From the NCBI RefSeq assembly GCF_014652855.1, contig NZ_BMZP01000020.1:21752-85751 (forward strand): 64,000 bases of DNA. Direction: 5' to 3'. Below the pieces are notes generated by a model. That model worked only from the letters and a program-made list of their open reading frames with translations. It was not told where the DNA came from and made no database searches. The position numbers were made by a program, and so were the translations under genes. The stretch is from Novosphingobium pokkalii. GTDB taxonomy: Bacteria > Pseudomonadota > Alphaproteobacteria > Sphingomonadales > Sphingomonadaceae. This document shows, piece after piece, positions 16,372 through 24,909 of this stretch (position 1 is the stretch's first letter; the number at the start of each line of letters is the position of its first letter).

Positions 16372-17913
16372 TCAGGCGGTGTGAGGCACCGCCCGCAGGA
16401 TCGGCTCGGGGCCGGAGACGGTCACCGCGTTGCCCTGCTGGCGACGGCGTGCCAGCCATTCGCCCAGGGTTTCGGCAGTGGTGTGGTCGATCGCCTTGAC
16501 CCGGCCGAGATCGAGGTGGACGCGGCGATCGGCCGGCAGGTCTTCCAGCACGGCGTTGAGCTTGGTCAGGCGCAGGAAGGTGGCCGCGCCTTTCAGTTCC
16601 ACCCGCGTTGCATCTTCGTGTTCCTGCGCATGGACGCCCAGATTGAGGTGCTTCACGTGCGGCAGCAGTTCCACCAGCGACAGTGCCATGCCCACCAGCA
16701 CGCCGGTCAGAAGATCGGTCGAGACGACGAGCGCGAAGGTCACCGCCCAGATGGCCGCCGGCAGCGGGCCATAGTTGGCGAACAGGTGCTTGACGTGCTT
16801 GAGGCTGACCAGCTTCCAGCCGGTCACCACCAGCACGCCGCCCAGCGCCGCCATCGGCACTTCGCGCAGCAGCCAGGGCAGCAGGGCAACGAAGCCCAGA
16901 ATCCACACCCCGTGCAGCACGGCCGACCAGCGGCTCTGCGCGCCAGCCTGGACGTTGGCCGACGAACGCACGATCACCCCGGTCATCGGCAGCGCGCCAA
17001 CCATGCCGCAGAGCAGGTTGCCCACGCCCTGCGCGCGCAGTTCCTTGTTGTAATCGGTGCGCACGCCATTGTGCATGCGATCGACCGCGGCGGCCGACAG
17101 CAGGGTTTCGGCGCTGGCGATGAACGCGATCGCCACGGCCGAGACCAGCAGCGCGGGCTTGGCCATCAGTGGATCGAGAAACGCCCCGCCCGGCACGGCA
17201 AACGCGGCGCTGAGCGAATCCGGCACGGCGATGCGCGCCACGGGCAAGCCAAGCACGGCCGCCAGCACGGTGGCGGCAATCACCCCGATCAGCGCGCCCG
17301 GCACCAGGGCGAGCGCCTTGGGCTTGAGCTTTTCCCAGCCGATCATGCCCACGATCGTCACCAGCCCGAGCATCAGCGCCATTTCGCTGGCGCGCCAGTC
17401 GAACGGCGACAGGCCCAGCACGCGGGCGGGGATCATCGAAAGGTTGGCCAGGCCATTGGACATCGGCTTGGCATCGAACAGGATATGGAACTGGCCGACC
17501 ACGATCAGCGCGCCGATCCCGGCCAGCATGCCGTGGACCACGGCAGGCGAGATGGCGCGGAACACGCCGCCCAGTCGCGCGACGCCGGCAACCAACTGGA
17601 TCAGGCCCGCCACCAGCAGCACCGGGCCGAGCGCGGAAAGGCCGTTGTCACGCACGAATTCGAACACGATCACGGCAAGGCCAGCGGCCGGGCCGGAGAC
17701 CTGCAAGGGCGATCCGGCCAGCAGGCCGACCACGATGCCGCCGATGATGCCCGTCACCAGGCCCTTTTCCGGCGGCACGCCCGAAGCGATGGCAATGCCC
17801 ATGCACAGCGGCATGGCCACCAGGAACACCACGATCGACGCGGTGAAATCGCGAACGAGGCCGCCCCTCACGGGGGCAGCCTCGGGCGATGCAGCGGCGG
17901 CTGCGTGGCTCAT
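16372..17913 (-). CDS. SulP-family anion transporter with STAS domain, probable bicarbonate uptake
   Basis: 513 residues. Ten or more membrane segments fill residues ~20-410 (for example IIGGIVVGLLAGSPLQVSGP, containing the SulP signature QVSGPAAG). A C-terminal STAS domain follows (RRVHLDLGRVKAIDHTTAETL). The ATG overlaps the TGA of the upstream beta-carbonic anhydrase gene (17910-17913). Pairing of SulP with a carbonic anhydrase is known for bicarbonate transporters of the BicA/DAB-like style, so CO2/bicarbonate supply is the favoured role; sulfate transport is the alternative. Confidence 0.88.
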   Translation of the reverse strand: MSHAAAAASPEAAPVRGGLVRDFTASIVVFLVAMPLCMGIAIASGVPPEKGLVTGIIGGIVVGLLAGSPLQVSGPAAGLAVIVFEFVRDNGLSALGPVLLVAGLIQLVAGVARLGGVFRAISPAVVHGMLAGIGALIVVGQFHILFDAKPMSNGLANLSMIPARVLGLSPFDWRASEMALMLGLVTIVGMIGWEKLKPKALALVPGALIGVIAATVLAAVLGLPVARIAVPDSLSAAFAVPGGAFLDPLMAKPALLVSAVAIAFIASAETLLSAAAVDRMHNGVRTDYNKELRAQGVGNLLCGMVGALPMTGVIVRSSANVQAGAQSRWSAVLHGVWILGFVALLPWLLREVPMAALGGVLVVTGWKLVSLKHVKHLFANYGPLPAAIWAVTFALVVSTDLLTGVLVGMALSLVELLPHVKHLNLGVHAQEHEDATRVELKGAATFLRLTKLNAVLEDLPADRRVHLDLGRVKAIDHTTAETLGEWLARRRQQGNAVTVSGPEPILRAVPHTA

Positions 17914-18605
17914 TCGGCCGCCTCCGCCAGCGCGGGTTCGCGCGCGAAACGGGGCGCGGCGGCCAGGGCCACCGGCATCGGGCGATCTTCGCGCAGCGGC
18001 ACGAATTCGCCGGTATCGCCGTCGAGGCCCAGCACCTGGCCGGCGCTGATATCCACGAACCAGCCGTGCAGCGACATTTCGCCACGCGCGATGGCCGCCG
18101 AGACCGAGGGATGCGTACGCAGGTGGTCGATCTGGGCGATGATGTTCTGCAAGCTGACCGCGCGCACGCGATCATGGCCATGGAGATGGGGCGAGCAGGT
18201 CGACACGACATGCTCGGCAGCGGCACCATGGCGCAGCCAGGCCACCACGTTGGGCATGCCCTCGGGCGCTTCGGGGGCGGCCAGTGCCTTCATCGCGCCG
18301 CAGTCGGAGTGGCCGCAGACGATGATGTCACGCACGCCGAGGGCGACAACGGCATATTCCACGGTGGAAGACACGCCACCGTTCATGGTGGAATAGGCCG
18401 GCACCATGTTGCCGGCGTTGCGGCACACGAACAGGTCGCCGGGCTGCGCCTGCATGATCTGTTCGGGCACGATGCGCGAATCGGCGCAGGAAATCATCAG
18501 TGCCTTGGGCGCCTGGCCGTGGGTGGAAAGCTGGCCGTAGAGCTCGCTGCTCTTCGGAAAGACGGTCTTCTCGAAACTGAAGACGCGACCGATCAGTTCG
18601 TTCAT
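17910..18605 (-). CDS. can: Beta-class carbonic anhydrase
   Basis: 231 residues from the ATG at 18605, preceded on the minus strand by a perfect AGGAGG; the open frame extends further but without a ribosome site. The zinc site is complete: C40, D42, R44 in CADSR, and H99, C102 in GHSDCGAM. The length fits bacterial Can/CynT. It interconverts CO2 and bicarbonate in the cytoplasm. It is the first gene of a two-gene operon with the SulP transporter. Confidence 0.93.
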   Translation of the reverse strand: MNELIGRVFSFEKTVFPKSSELYGQLSTHGQAPKALMISCADSRIVPEQIMQAQPGDLFVCRNAGNMVPAYSTMNGGVSSTVEYAVVALGVRDIIVCGHSDCGAMKALAAPEAPEGMPNVVAWLRHGAAAEHVVSTCSPHLHGHDRVRAVSLQNIIAQIDHLRTHPSVSAAIARGEMSLHGWFVDISAGQVLGLDGDTGEFVPLREDRPMPVALAAAPRFAREPALAEAAE

Positions 18606-18712
18606 GGGGAGGTACCTCCTCTTGAATTTTTGCGCCCACGGCGCATGCCGGGGCTCTTGATTCAACGAGGTACGGGAACGTCTTTGCCCGCTTCGGACGG
18701 AACTGTAAGGAA

Positions 18713-20086
18713 CTATTTCCGCGCCGGAAGGGCGGGCTGGCCGGCCTTGAGCGGCAGACGAACCGTTGCCACAAGGCCGGTCTGCCCGGCTTCGGCACGG
18801 CGGTTGGCGAGAATGAGCGTGCCGCCTTCGGCGCGGATCGCGCGCTTCACGATCGCCAGCCCCAGCCCCATGCCCGGCGTGTCGCGCCCGCGCGCGGCAT
18901 CGAGCCGCACGAAAGGCTGCGTCACTTCGTCCAGCCGGTCGGGGGGAATGCCGGGGCCGTTGTCGGCCACCACCACTTCGGCCCAGTCGCCATCGCGGCG
19001 CACCGTCACCTCCACTTGCCCGGCATAGTGCAGCGCGTTTTCGACAAGGTTGCCCAGCGCGCGGCGCAGCGAAATGGCGCGGGCATGGATCACCAGGCGA
19101 TCCTCGCCTTCGTAACGCGCGTCACCGCCCTGGTCATAGGCATTGTCGACCAAGGTCATGGCCATCGCGGCCAGGTCCACCGGTTCGGCCGGAATCTGCC
19201 GCCCTTCCCCTTCGACATAGGTCTGGAGCGAGGCGAGCAGGTGCATCATCTCGTCGATATCGTGGACCATGTCTGCCTGGGTGGCGCGATCGAGCCCGGC
19301 GTCGTCGAGCCGCAGCCGCAGCCGGGCGAGCGGGGTGCGCAGATCGTGGCCGATCGCCAGCATCGACTGGGTGCGGTCCAGCATCTGGCGATAGATGCGG
19401 CTCTGCATGCGGTTGAACGCGCGGATCAGCCGGCGCACTTCGTCCGGACCGCGCTCGGTGAGCGGCTCGGGCGGGCCGGCCCCCACCCGGCTGGTGGCCG
19501 AAACCAGGGCTTTCAATGGGCGGATCGTGGCGCGAAACAGCACCCAGGCCAAAACCACCAGCAAGGGCGTGGGCACCAGCAGCACGGCCAGCCGCCCGGC
19601 ATTGAGCGTCCAGGCCTCGCTCGCCTGGGTACGGAACACCACGCCCGAGCCATCCCTGAGCAGCATGGCGCCGTTGACCGATCCCGGCGAGGCCAGCGAA
19701 CGCAGCGAAAAGCGCGGATCGCCCGAGGCCAGTTCGGGCGCGGCGTCGAGCACCTGGGCGCGCAGCCGGTCGAGCGGCAGGGCATCGTCGGCGTGGGCCA
19801 GGCGCGGCTTCCACGCCAGGGAAAAGCGCGGGGACGAAAGCCGCTCGGCCAGTGCGGGGCGATCCGCCACGTCTTCGGCTTCCAGCGCGCGGCTCGCGAT
19901 CACCAGGTTTTCGGCAATGCGCGCGGCATCGTCGCTGCGCAGGGCAAAGTTGCTGGCGCGATCGAACAGCACCGCGTTGGCGCCGAAATCGATCGCTGCC
20001 ATCAGCACCAGGATCGCCAGGAGCCGCTCGGGCAGGCCGAAGCGGTTCATCGCCCGGCGCAGCCAGAGGGCACGACGCGGCATCAT
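18713..20086 (-). CDS. Sensor histidine kinase, EnvZ-like
   Basis: 457 residues from the ATG at 20086 (a TTG at 20107 would add 7 residues). Two membrane segments (about residues 20-40 and 167-185) bracket a periplasmic domain of about 125 residues. A HAMP linker follows (RPLKALVSATSRVGAG). The H-box AIGHDLRTPLARL holds the phosphorylated H247, the N-box is NLVENALHYA, and the G-boxes are VVADNGPGIP and GMGLGLAIVKRA. It lies just after the OmpR-type regulator gene, so the two form a cognate pair. The stimulus is unknown. Confidence 0.92.
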   Translation of the reverse strand: MMPRRALWLRRAMNRFGLPERLLAILVLMAAIDFGANAVLFDRASNFALRSDDAARIAENLVIASRALEAEDVADRPALAERLSSPRFSLAWKPRLAHADDALPLDRLRAQVLDAAPELASGDPRFSLRSLASPGSVNGAMLLRDGSGVVFRTQASEAWTLNAGRLAVLLVPTPLLVVLAWVLFRATIRPLKALVSATSRVGAGPPEPLTERGPDEVRRLIRAFNRMQSRIYRQMLDRTQSMLAIGHDLRTPLARLRLRLDDAGLDRATQADMVHDIDEMMHLLASLQTYVEGEGRQIPAEPVDLAAMAMTLVDNAYDQGGDARYEGEDRLVIHARAISLRRALGNLVENALHYAGQVEVTVRRDGDWAEVVVADNGPGIPPDRLDEVTQPFVRLDAARGRDTPGMGLGLAIVKRAIRAEGGTLILANRRAEAGQTGLVATVRLPLKAGQPALPARK

Positions 20087-20114
20087 GCCGGGCGACTCAT
20101 CGGGCAATCCCGCA

Positions 20115-20897
20115 TCAGGTGCGGGTAACCTGCGCCTTGAACATATAGCCCACCCCGCGCACCGTGGTGATCGGGGCTTCGCCGCCCGCCGCAGTCAGCT
20201 TGCGGCGCAGGCGCGAGACCAGCACGTCGATGCTGCGGTCGGAACTGTCGCCCAGGCGGGTGCGCGACAATTCGATCAGGCGCTCGCGCCCCAGCACGCG
20301 CTGCGGCTGGGCCACGAACGTGGCGAGAAGATCGAATTCGGCGCCGGTCAGATCGACCATCACCCCACCCGGCGCATGCAGTTCGCGGCGCGCGAGCGAC
20401 AGGGTCCAGCCATCGAAGCGGATTTCGCTGGCGCGCTCGCCCGGTTCAGCCGCCGCCACGCCATCGGCACCCTGCCCGCCCCGGCGCAGCACGGCGCCGA
20501 CGCGCGCCACCAGTTCGCGCGTGCCGAACGGCTTGGCGAGATAGTCGTCCGCGCCCAGTTCCAGCCCGAGCACGCGATCTTCCTCGCTGCCGCGCGCGGA
20601 AATGAAGATGATCGGCACGTCGCTCAACCGGCGCAGCTTGCGGAACAGCTCGATGCCATTGGTGCCCGGCAGCATGATGTCGAGCACCACGAGGTCGGCC
20701 GGTGCGCTATCGAGCAGCACCCACATTTCCGCGCCGGTGGCCGCCGGGCGCACTTCATAGCCATGCTCGCGCAGGGCGCGGGCGGTCAGCGTGCGCAGCG
20801 GGCCGTCATCTTCGACAAGCACGATGGAGGGGGCAAGACGGGTGGCCAGCATGGCTGTGCTACGCAGATGCGCTCCTTTGGTTCCGGGCTCGGTCAT
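20115..20897 (-). CDS. OmpR/PhoB-family response regulator
   Basis: 260 residues from the ATG at 20897 (GAGGG 7 bp upstream on the minus strand). Receiver domain: acidic pair in VLVEDDG, phospho-acceptor D73 in VVLDIMLPG, and K in DDYLAKPFG. The C-terminal winged helix matches OmpR (VDLTGAEFDLLATFV, RSIDVLVSRLRRKL, TTVRGVGYMF). The small secreted-protein gene ends 10 bp upstream and the kinase gene follows closely, giving a three-gene operon. Confidence 0.93.
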   Translation of the reverse strand: MTEPGTKGAHLRSTAMLATRLAPSIVLVEDDGPLRTLTARALREHGYEVRPAATGAEMWVLLDSAPADLVVLDIMLPGTNGIELFRKLRRLSDVPIIFISARGSEEDRVLGLELGADDYLAKPFGTRELVARVGAVLRRGGQGADGVAAAEPGERASEIRFDGWTLSLARRELHAPGGVMVDLTGAEFDLLATFVAQPQRVLGRERLIELSRTRLGDSSDRSIDVLVSRLRRKLTAAGGEAPITTVRGVGYMFKAQVTRT

Positions 20898-20907
20898 TCC
20901 TTGTCCC

Positions 20908-21180
20908 TCAGCGCGCATCCTCGCGCACCGGGGCAGCCTGGGCAAGAGCGGCGTTGCTCTTTTGGTGAAGCGGGCGGAAGCAGCCCCGGTTGCGGCTGGG
21001 ATCGGGATGGCAGGCAACCATGGCGACGCGCTCGGCCGAGGCTGCTGCGGGCTGCACGGCCGCAGCCGGACGGCACAGCGCGGGCCGACCAGGCGCGCCC
21101 TGGCACACGGGCGCCGGGGCAGCGGCGGCCACCGGTTGGGCAAGGGCGATGACGGGCGCGAGAATCGAGGCAATCAGCAT
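20908..21180 (-). CDS. Small secreted Cys-containing protein upstream of the two-component system
   Basis: 90 residues from an ATG with AGGAG 8 bp upstream. A signal peptide is evident (MLIASILAPVIALAQPVAAA). The mature part has four cysteines arranged as C-x9-C (CQGAPGRPALC) and C-x8-C (CHPDPSRNRGC), which could form two disulfides. I recognise no family. It lies 10 bp before the response-regulator gene on the same strand, so it may be a periplasmic partner of the kinase. Function unknown. Confidence 0.6.
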   Translation of the reverse strand: MLIASILAPVIALAQPVAAAAPAPVCQGAPGRPALCRPAAAVQPAAASAERVAMVACHPDPSRNRGCFRPLHQKSNAALAQAAPVREDAR

Positions 21181-21388
21181 AGAGGACACTCCTGATGGGG
21201 CGTTCATAATTCTGATGTCCCGGGTACCATCGCCCCCTTTGCGCGATGGGTGCGGCTTCGTGAGGAAGTGTTGCTGCGCAAGAAAAGATTGCGCCTGCGT
21301 GTCTGCCGTCACGGCGCGGCCGTGGCGATGTGCCGAAAACCTCGGCATCCGCCTCGCCCGGCGCAGGGCCAGGGCAGGCCGTGCGCGA

Positions 21389-21823
21389 TTACGTTTCGTT
21401 GCGCGGCCGTGTCTGTGCGGGCGGCTCGCTCGCCCGCAGCGCCTTGCCCGGCGCGGCGGCAAAGCCGTGGAGGCCCAGCCACCATTGCAGCGCGATCACC
21501 GCGCCCTTGGCAGGTTGCAGCAGGCCCAGCACCAGCGTGACCGTCATGGCCAGGCACAGAGCCATCATCACCGGCCACGACAGCGCGGTGTGCAGGCCGA
21601 GCTCGATGATCACCGGCGCCATCACGTGCCCGGTGACCAGGATCGCCAGATAGGGCGGGAAATCGTCGGCACGGTGGCCGCGCCAGTCCTGCCCGCAAGC
21701 CGGGCACTGCGGCACCGGTCGCAACCATGCGGCAAACAACCGCGCGCCCTCGCAACGCGGACAATGGCCCCGCGCCCCGCGCCACAGGGCCTGGCCCAGG
21801 CTGCGCGGGGGCGGCTGCATCAT
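21389..21823 (-). CDS. DUF983 membrane protein
   Basis: 144 residues. The N-terminus has two CxxC zinc-ribbon-like pairs (CPRCEG and CPACGQDW), and two membrane helices follow (ILVTGHVMAPVIIELGL, MALCLAMTVTLVLGLLQ). This is the DUF983 layout common in alphaproteobacteria, of unknown function. Its ATG overlaps the stop of der (ATGA). Confidence 0.87.
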   Translation of the reverse strand: MMQPPPRSLGQALWRGARGHCPRCEGARLFAAWLRPVPQCPACGQDWRGHRADDFPPYLAILVTGHVMAPVIIELGLHTALSWPVMMALCLAMTVTLVLGLLQPAKGAVIALQWWLGLHGFAAAPGKALRASEPPAQTRPRNET

Positions 21824-23196
21824 GATTTGGCGAACGGATTCTTGGGGCTGCGCAGCGTCAGCCGGATCGGCACCGCATCAAAGCCCAGCTCGCGGCGAAT
21901 GCCGTTGACCAGATAGCGGCGATAGCTTTCCGGCAACTGGTCCAGCCGCGTGCCGAACAGCACGAAGCCGGGCGGGCGCGTCTTGGCCTGGGTGATATAG
22001 CGCAGCTTGATGCGGCGGCCGCCGGGCGCCGGCGGCGGATTGGCGGCCAGGGCATCGTCGAACCAGCGGTTGAGCGCGGCAGTCGGCACGCGCCGGCTCC
22101 ACGCATCGCGCAGGGTGAAAGCGGCGGACAGCAGCGTGTCCAGCCCCTTGCCGGTGCGCGCCGAAACTGCCACCAGCGGCACCCCGCGCACTTGCGCCAG
22201 GCCATCGTCGAGCGCCTGGCGCACGCCGTTGAACAGGCCGCTGGCGTCTTCGGCCACGTCCCACTTGTTGATCGCGATGATCAGGGCGCGGCCTTCTTCC
22301 AGCACCATCGAGGCGATCTTGAGATCCTGGTGTTCCAGCCCGCGCGTGGCATCGAGCAAGAGCACGACCACTTCGGCAAAGTCGATGGCGCGGCGCGCAT
22401 CGGCGACCGAAAGCTTTTCCAGCTTGTCGACCACTTGCGCCTTCTTGCGCATGCCGGCGGTGTCGATGAGGCGAATCGGGCGGGCTTCACCATCCTTGGG
22501 ATCGGTCCAGCTCCAGTCGATGGCGATCGAATCGCGGGTGATGCCCGCTTCCGGCCCGGTGAGCAGGCGATCTTCGCCCAGGAAGCGATTGATCAGGGTG
22601 GACTTGCCGGCGTTGGGGCGGCCCACGATCGCCAGCTTGAGCACGGCCTTGGGATCGTATTCGGCTTCCTCGTCGCTCGCCTCGTCCTCGTCGTCCTGCT
22701 TTTCGCCGATGTGCGGCAGCAGCGCCTCGAACAAGTCGCCCATGCCTTCGCCGTGTTCGGCCGAAACGCCCACCGGCTCGCCAAAGCCCAGCGAGAACGC
22801 CTCGAACAGGCCATGGTCGCCGGCGCGGCCTTCCGCCTTGTTGGCCAGCAGGATCACGGGAATATCGTGCCCGCGCAGATAGCGGCCGATTTCCTCGTCC
22901 AGCGGGGTGAGCCCGGCGCGCGCATCGATCACGAACAGCGCCACGTCGGCGCCTTCGAGGCTCGCTTCGGTCTGCATCCGCATCCGGCCCGGGAGGCTGG
23001 AGGGATCTTCGTCTTCCCACCCGGCGGTGTCGACAATGGTGAATTCAAGGCCCAGCAGCGAGGCATCGCCGAAGCGACGATCGCGGGTAACGCCGGGCTG
23101 GTCGTCAACCAGCGCCAGCTTCTTGCCGACGAGCCGGTTGAACAGAGTGGACTTGCCCACGTTGGGCCGTCCGATGATGATAACCTGGGGACGCAT
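21820..23196 (-). CDS. der: Ribosome biogenesis GTPase Der (EngA)
   Basis: 458 residues from the ATG at 23196, chosen because Der proteins begin just before the first G1 motif. There are two GTPase domains: G1 GRPNVGKST (residues 9-17), DTAGWED and NKAEG; then GRPNAGKST, DTAGMRKK and NKWD. An acidic linker (EKQDDEDEASDEEAEYD) joins them, and a KH-like RNA-binding domain ends the protein. Der is an essential 50S subunit assembly factor. DUF983 follows in the same operon. Confidence 0.96.
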   Translation of the reverse strand: MRPQVIIIGRPNVGKSTLFNRLVGKKLALVDDQPGVTRDRRFGDASLLGLEFTIVDTAGWEDEDPSSLPGRMRMQTEASLEGADVALFVIDARAGLTPLDEEIGRYLRGHDIPVILLANKAEGRAGDHGLFEAFSLGFGEPVGVSAEHGEGMGDLFEALLPHIGEKQDDEDEASDEEAEYDPKAVLKLAIVGRPNAGKSTLINRFLGEDRLLTGPEAGITRDSIAIDWSWTDPKDGEARPIRLIDTAGMRKKAQVVDKLEKLSVADARRAIDFAEVVVLLLDATRGLEHQDLKIASMVLEEGRALIIAINKWDVAEDASGLFNGVRQALDDGLAQVRGVPLVAVSARTGKGLDTLLSAAFTLRDAWSRRVPTAALNRWFDDALAANPPPAPGGRRIKLRYITQAKTRPPGFVLFGTRLDQLPESYRRYLVNGIRRELGFDAVPIRLTLRSPKNPFAKS

Positions 23197-23341
23197 AGCC
23201 CCCGTTGGCCCGGCTTGGCGCCAAAGGCAAGCGGGCGTTCGCATCGGCCCGGTTTCGGGCCTGAATTCGCGGCAAAGTGTGAAACCACCGTTAACCACAC
23301 CGGTCAGGTGGGCATTGACCATTTCGCGGCACAACCGCGCC

Positions 23342-24226
23342 ATGGTGTGGTGGACAAGAACAAGGCCCCTGGGCCTGGCCGCGGCGGCGGCCCTGATCGC
23401 CGGGCTCAATGCCCCAGGGGTGGCCATGGCCGCGCCGATCGCGCTGATTCCCGGCCCCGAACAAAGCGATGGCGCGCCGGCCGATACCTCTGGCGCGCTG
23501 CCCTACCTGCAATGCGTGCCCTATGCGCGCCAGGTTTCAGGCATCCAGCTCTATGGGGACGCGCATACCTGGTGGGACCAGGCCGCCGGCCGCTATGATC
23601 GCGGATTCACCCCCCGCCCGGGCGCGGTGATGAGCTTCCATCCCTATGGTGCGATGCGCCTGGGCCATGTCGCCATGGTCAGCCGGGTGATCGATTCGCG
23701 CACCGTGCTGCTGCGCCACGCCAACTGGTCACCGATCAACGGCGTGCGCGGCCAGACCGAGAACGACGTGCGCGCGGTGGACGTGTCGGACGCCAACGAC
23801 TGGAGCGCGGTGCGCGTATGGTATGCGCCGATACAGGATCTGGGCACCACCCATTGGCCGGTCGACGGCTTTATCTACAATCGCCCCGCGCATGCGCCCA
23901 CCGGGACGCGCAGCCTCGGAACGGGCGCCACGCTGCGCCTTGCCAGCGCCTCCACACCGTTGCCGGCCCGCCAGACGCTGATGGCCAAGCGGCCCCCGGC
24001 AGCGGTCGCGCGCCAGCCGATCGGGGCGGATTTCCTCAATGGCGTGGCAGGCGAAACCGTTGGGCCCAAGCCGGCCGTGACGCTGGCGCGCAATGCGCCG
24101 ACGCCTGCCGCCCGACGGGCTCCGGCGCCGCGTGGATCGGGGGCCATGGCCCTGGCTGACGATCCCATCGGCCGCATCATCGCCAGCCGCCTGGGCAGCG
24201 GCGGCAGCGCCGGACGCCTGCGCTGA
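23342..24226 (+). CDS. Secreted CHAP-domain protein, probable peptidoglycan amidase
   Basis: 294 residues from the ATG at 23342, divergent from der. A signal peptide (GLAAAAALIAGLNAPGVAMA) precedes a CHAP fold. The catalytic Cys is in LQCVPYARQ and the His in RLGHVAMVSR, with GDAHTWWDQA between them, as in sphingomonad CHAP proteins. The last ~100 residues are a low-complexity Ala/Pro/Arg tail. CHAP enzymes cleave peptidoglycan peptides or crossbridges, here presumably in the periplasm. Confidence 0.85.
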   Translation: MVWWTRTRPLGLAAAAALIAGLNAPGVAMAAPIALIPGPEQSDGAPADTSGALPYLQCVPYARQVSGIQLYGDAHTWWDQAAGRYDRGFTPRPGAVMSFHPYGAMRLGHVAMVSRVIDSRTVLLRHANWSPINGVRGQTENDVRAVDVSDANDWSAVRVWYAPIQDLGTTHWPVDGFIYNRPAHAPTGTRSLGTGATLRLASASTPLPARQTLMAKRPPAAVARQPIGADFLNGVAGETVGPKPAVTLARNAPTPAARRAPAPRGSGAMALADDPIGRIIASRLGSGGSAGRLR

Positions 24227-24235
24227 ACGCAGGCG
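24215..24235. terminator. Hairpin between converging genes, possible terminator
   Basis: CGCCTGCG (24215-24222) and CGCAGGCG (24228-24235) form an 8-bp stem with a 5-base loop that spans the CHAP stop codon. No T-run follows in either direction, so the call is tentative. Confidence 0.35.
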
Positions 24236-24258
24236 CCGCGTGCGTCACTCTGAATGAA

Positions 24259-24597
24259 TCAGGCCTTGGCCACCGGCGGATTCTCACCCAGATCTTCGTA
24301 CCAGGCTTCGACCGGGCCGGAGAGCTTGAGCGTCAGCGGGTTGCCCTTGCGGTCCATGGTCTTGCCGGCCTGGACACGCACCCAACCTTCGGAAATGCAA
24401 TATTCCTCCACGTTGTTGCGCACCGTGCCCTTGAAGCGGATGCCGACGCCACGGCCAAGCTTTTCCGCATCGAAGAACGCGCTGCGCGGGTTGATCGCCA
24501 GGCGATCGGGCGGCACGTCGGCGCCGGTGGAAGGAACGGCCGCGGTATCCGCAGTTTCGGGGCCCGTGTTTTCGGGCGTTTCGATTGCATCGGTCAT
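24259..24597 (-). CDS. DUF3297 family protein
   Basis: 112 residues from the ATG at 24597; ATGs at 24603 and 24633 are alternatives. The conserved core is seen as RLAINPRSAFFD, GIRFKGTVRNNVEEYC and EGWVRVQAGKTMDRKGNP. The family is small, cytosolic, widespread in proteobacteria and without known function. The N-terminal 30 residues are acidic and probably disordered. Confidence 0.85.
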   Translation of the reverse strand: MTDAIETPENTGPETADTAAVPSTGADVPPDRLAINPRSAFFDAEKLGRGVGIRFKGTVRNNVEEYCISEGWVRVQAGKTMDRKGNPLTLKLSGPVEAWYEDLGENPPVAKA

Positions 24598-24709
24598 GCC
24601 CATGCGAAATATCTTCACATGCCCACTTGTCAACGTTGGGCAAGGCCGTTAGAGGCCCCCTCCACACCCGGGGCGGCCGGAAACAACCGCCACGGAACGC
24701 CTTCAAGGC

Positions 24710-24784
24710 GGGCGCGTAGCTCAGCGGTAGAGCACACCCTTCACACGGGTGGGGTCGCAGGTTCAATCCCTGCCGCGCCCACCA
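24710..24784 (+). tRNA. tRNA-Val (anticodon CAC)
   Basis: A complete cloverleaf can be folded: acceptor GGGCGCG (24710-24716) with CGCGCCC (24774-24780), D stem GCTC/GAGC, anticodon stem CACCC/GGGTG around loop TTCACAC (anticodon CAC at 24742-24744), T stem GCAGG/CCTGC with loop TTCAATC, discriminator A and encoded CCA. An integrase gene begins its 3' end 125 bp downstream, so this tRNA is the likely attachment gene. Confidence 0.96.
24761..24784 (+). other. Probable attachment site (attL) in the 3' end of tRNA-Val
   Basis: Tyrosine recombinases of this type commonly cross over within the T arm/acceptor half of a tRNA, leaving the tRNA intact and a copy of its 3' end at the far junction. The T stem to CCA segment is the expected core. 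No second copy of this segment was found by eye up to base 64,000, so the far junction is probably outside the window. Confidence 0.5.
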
Positions 24785-24817
24785 TAAAACCCTCTGAAAT
24801 AAGGGGATTTTATGGAA
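24782..24817 (+). terminator. Weak hairpin after tRNA-Val, possible terminator
   Basis: CATAAAACCCT (24783-24793) can pair with AGGG-GA-TTTTATG (24802-24814) with a small bulge, giving an A/T-flanked stem just after the tRNA. It lies on the element side of the junction, so it would have been brought in by the integration. Confidence 0.35.
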
Positions 24818-24909
24818 ACGGATTTTCCCGGAAAGATTTTCAAAGCGGAAAATAACGGGAACAAACGTCTCGTTTCGCACCGAGCCCGTACAAATCGCGT
24901 ACACGGCCA

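Noticed and set aside
16069..18396. 775-codon open frame on the plus strand
   Set aside because: It runs antisense to SulP and carbonic anhydrase and has no recognisable domain.
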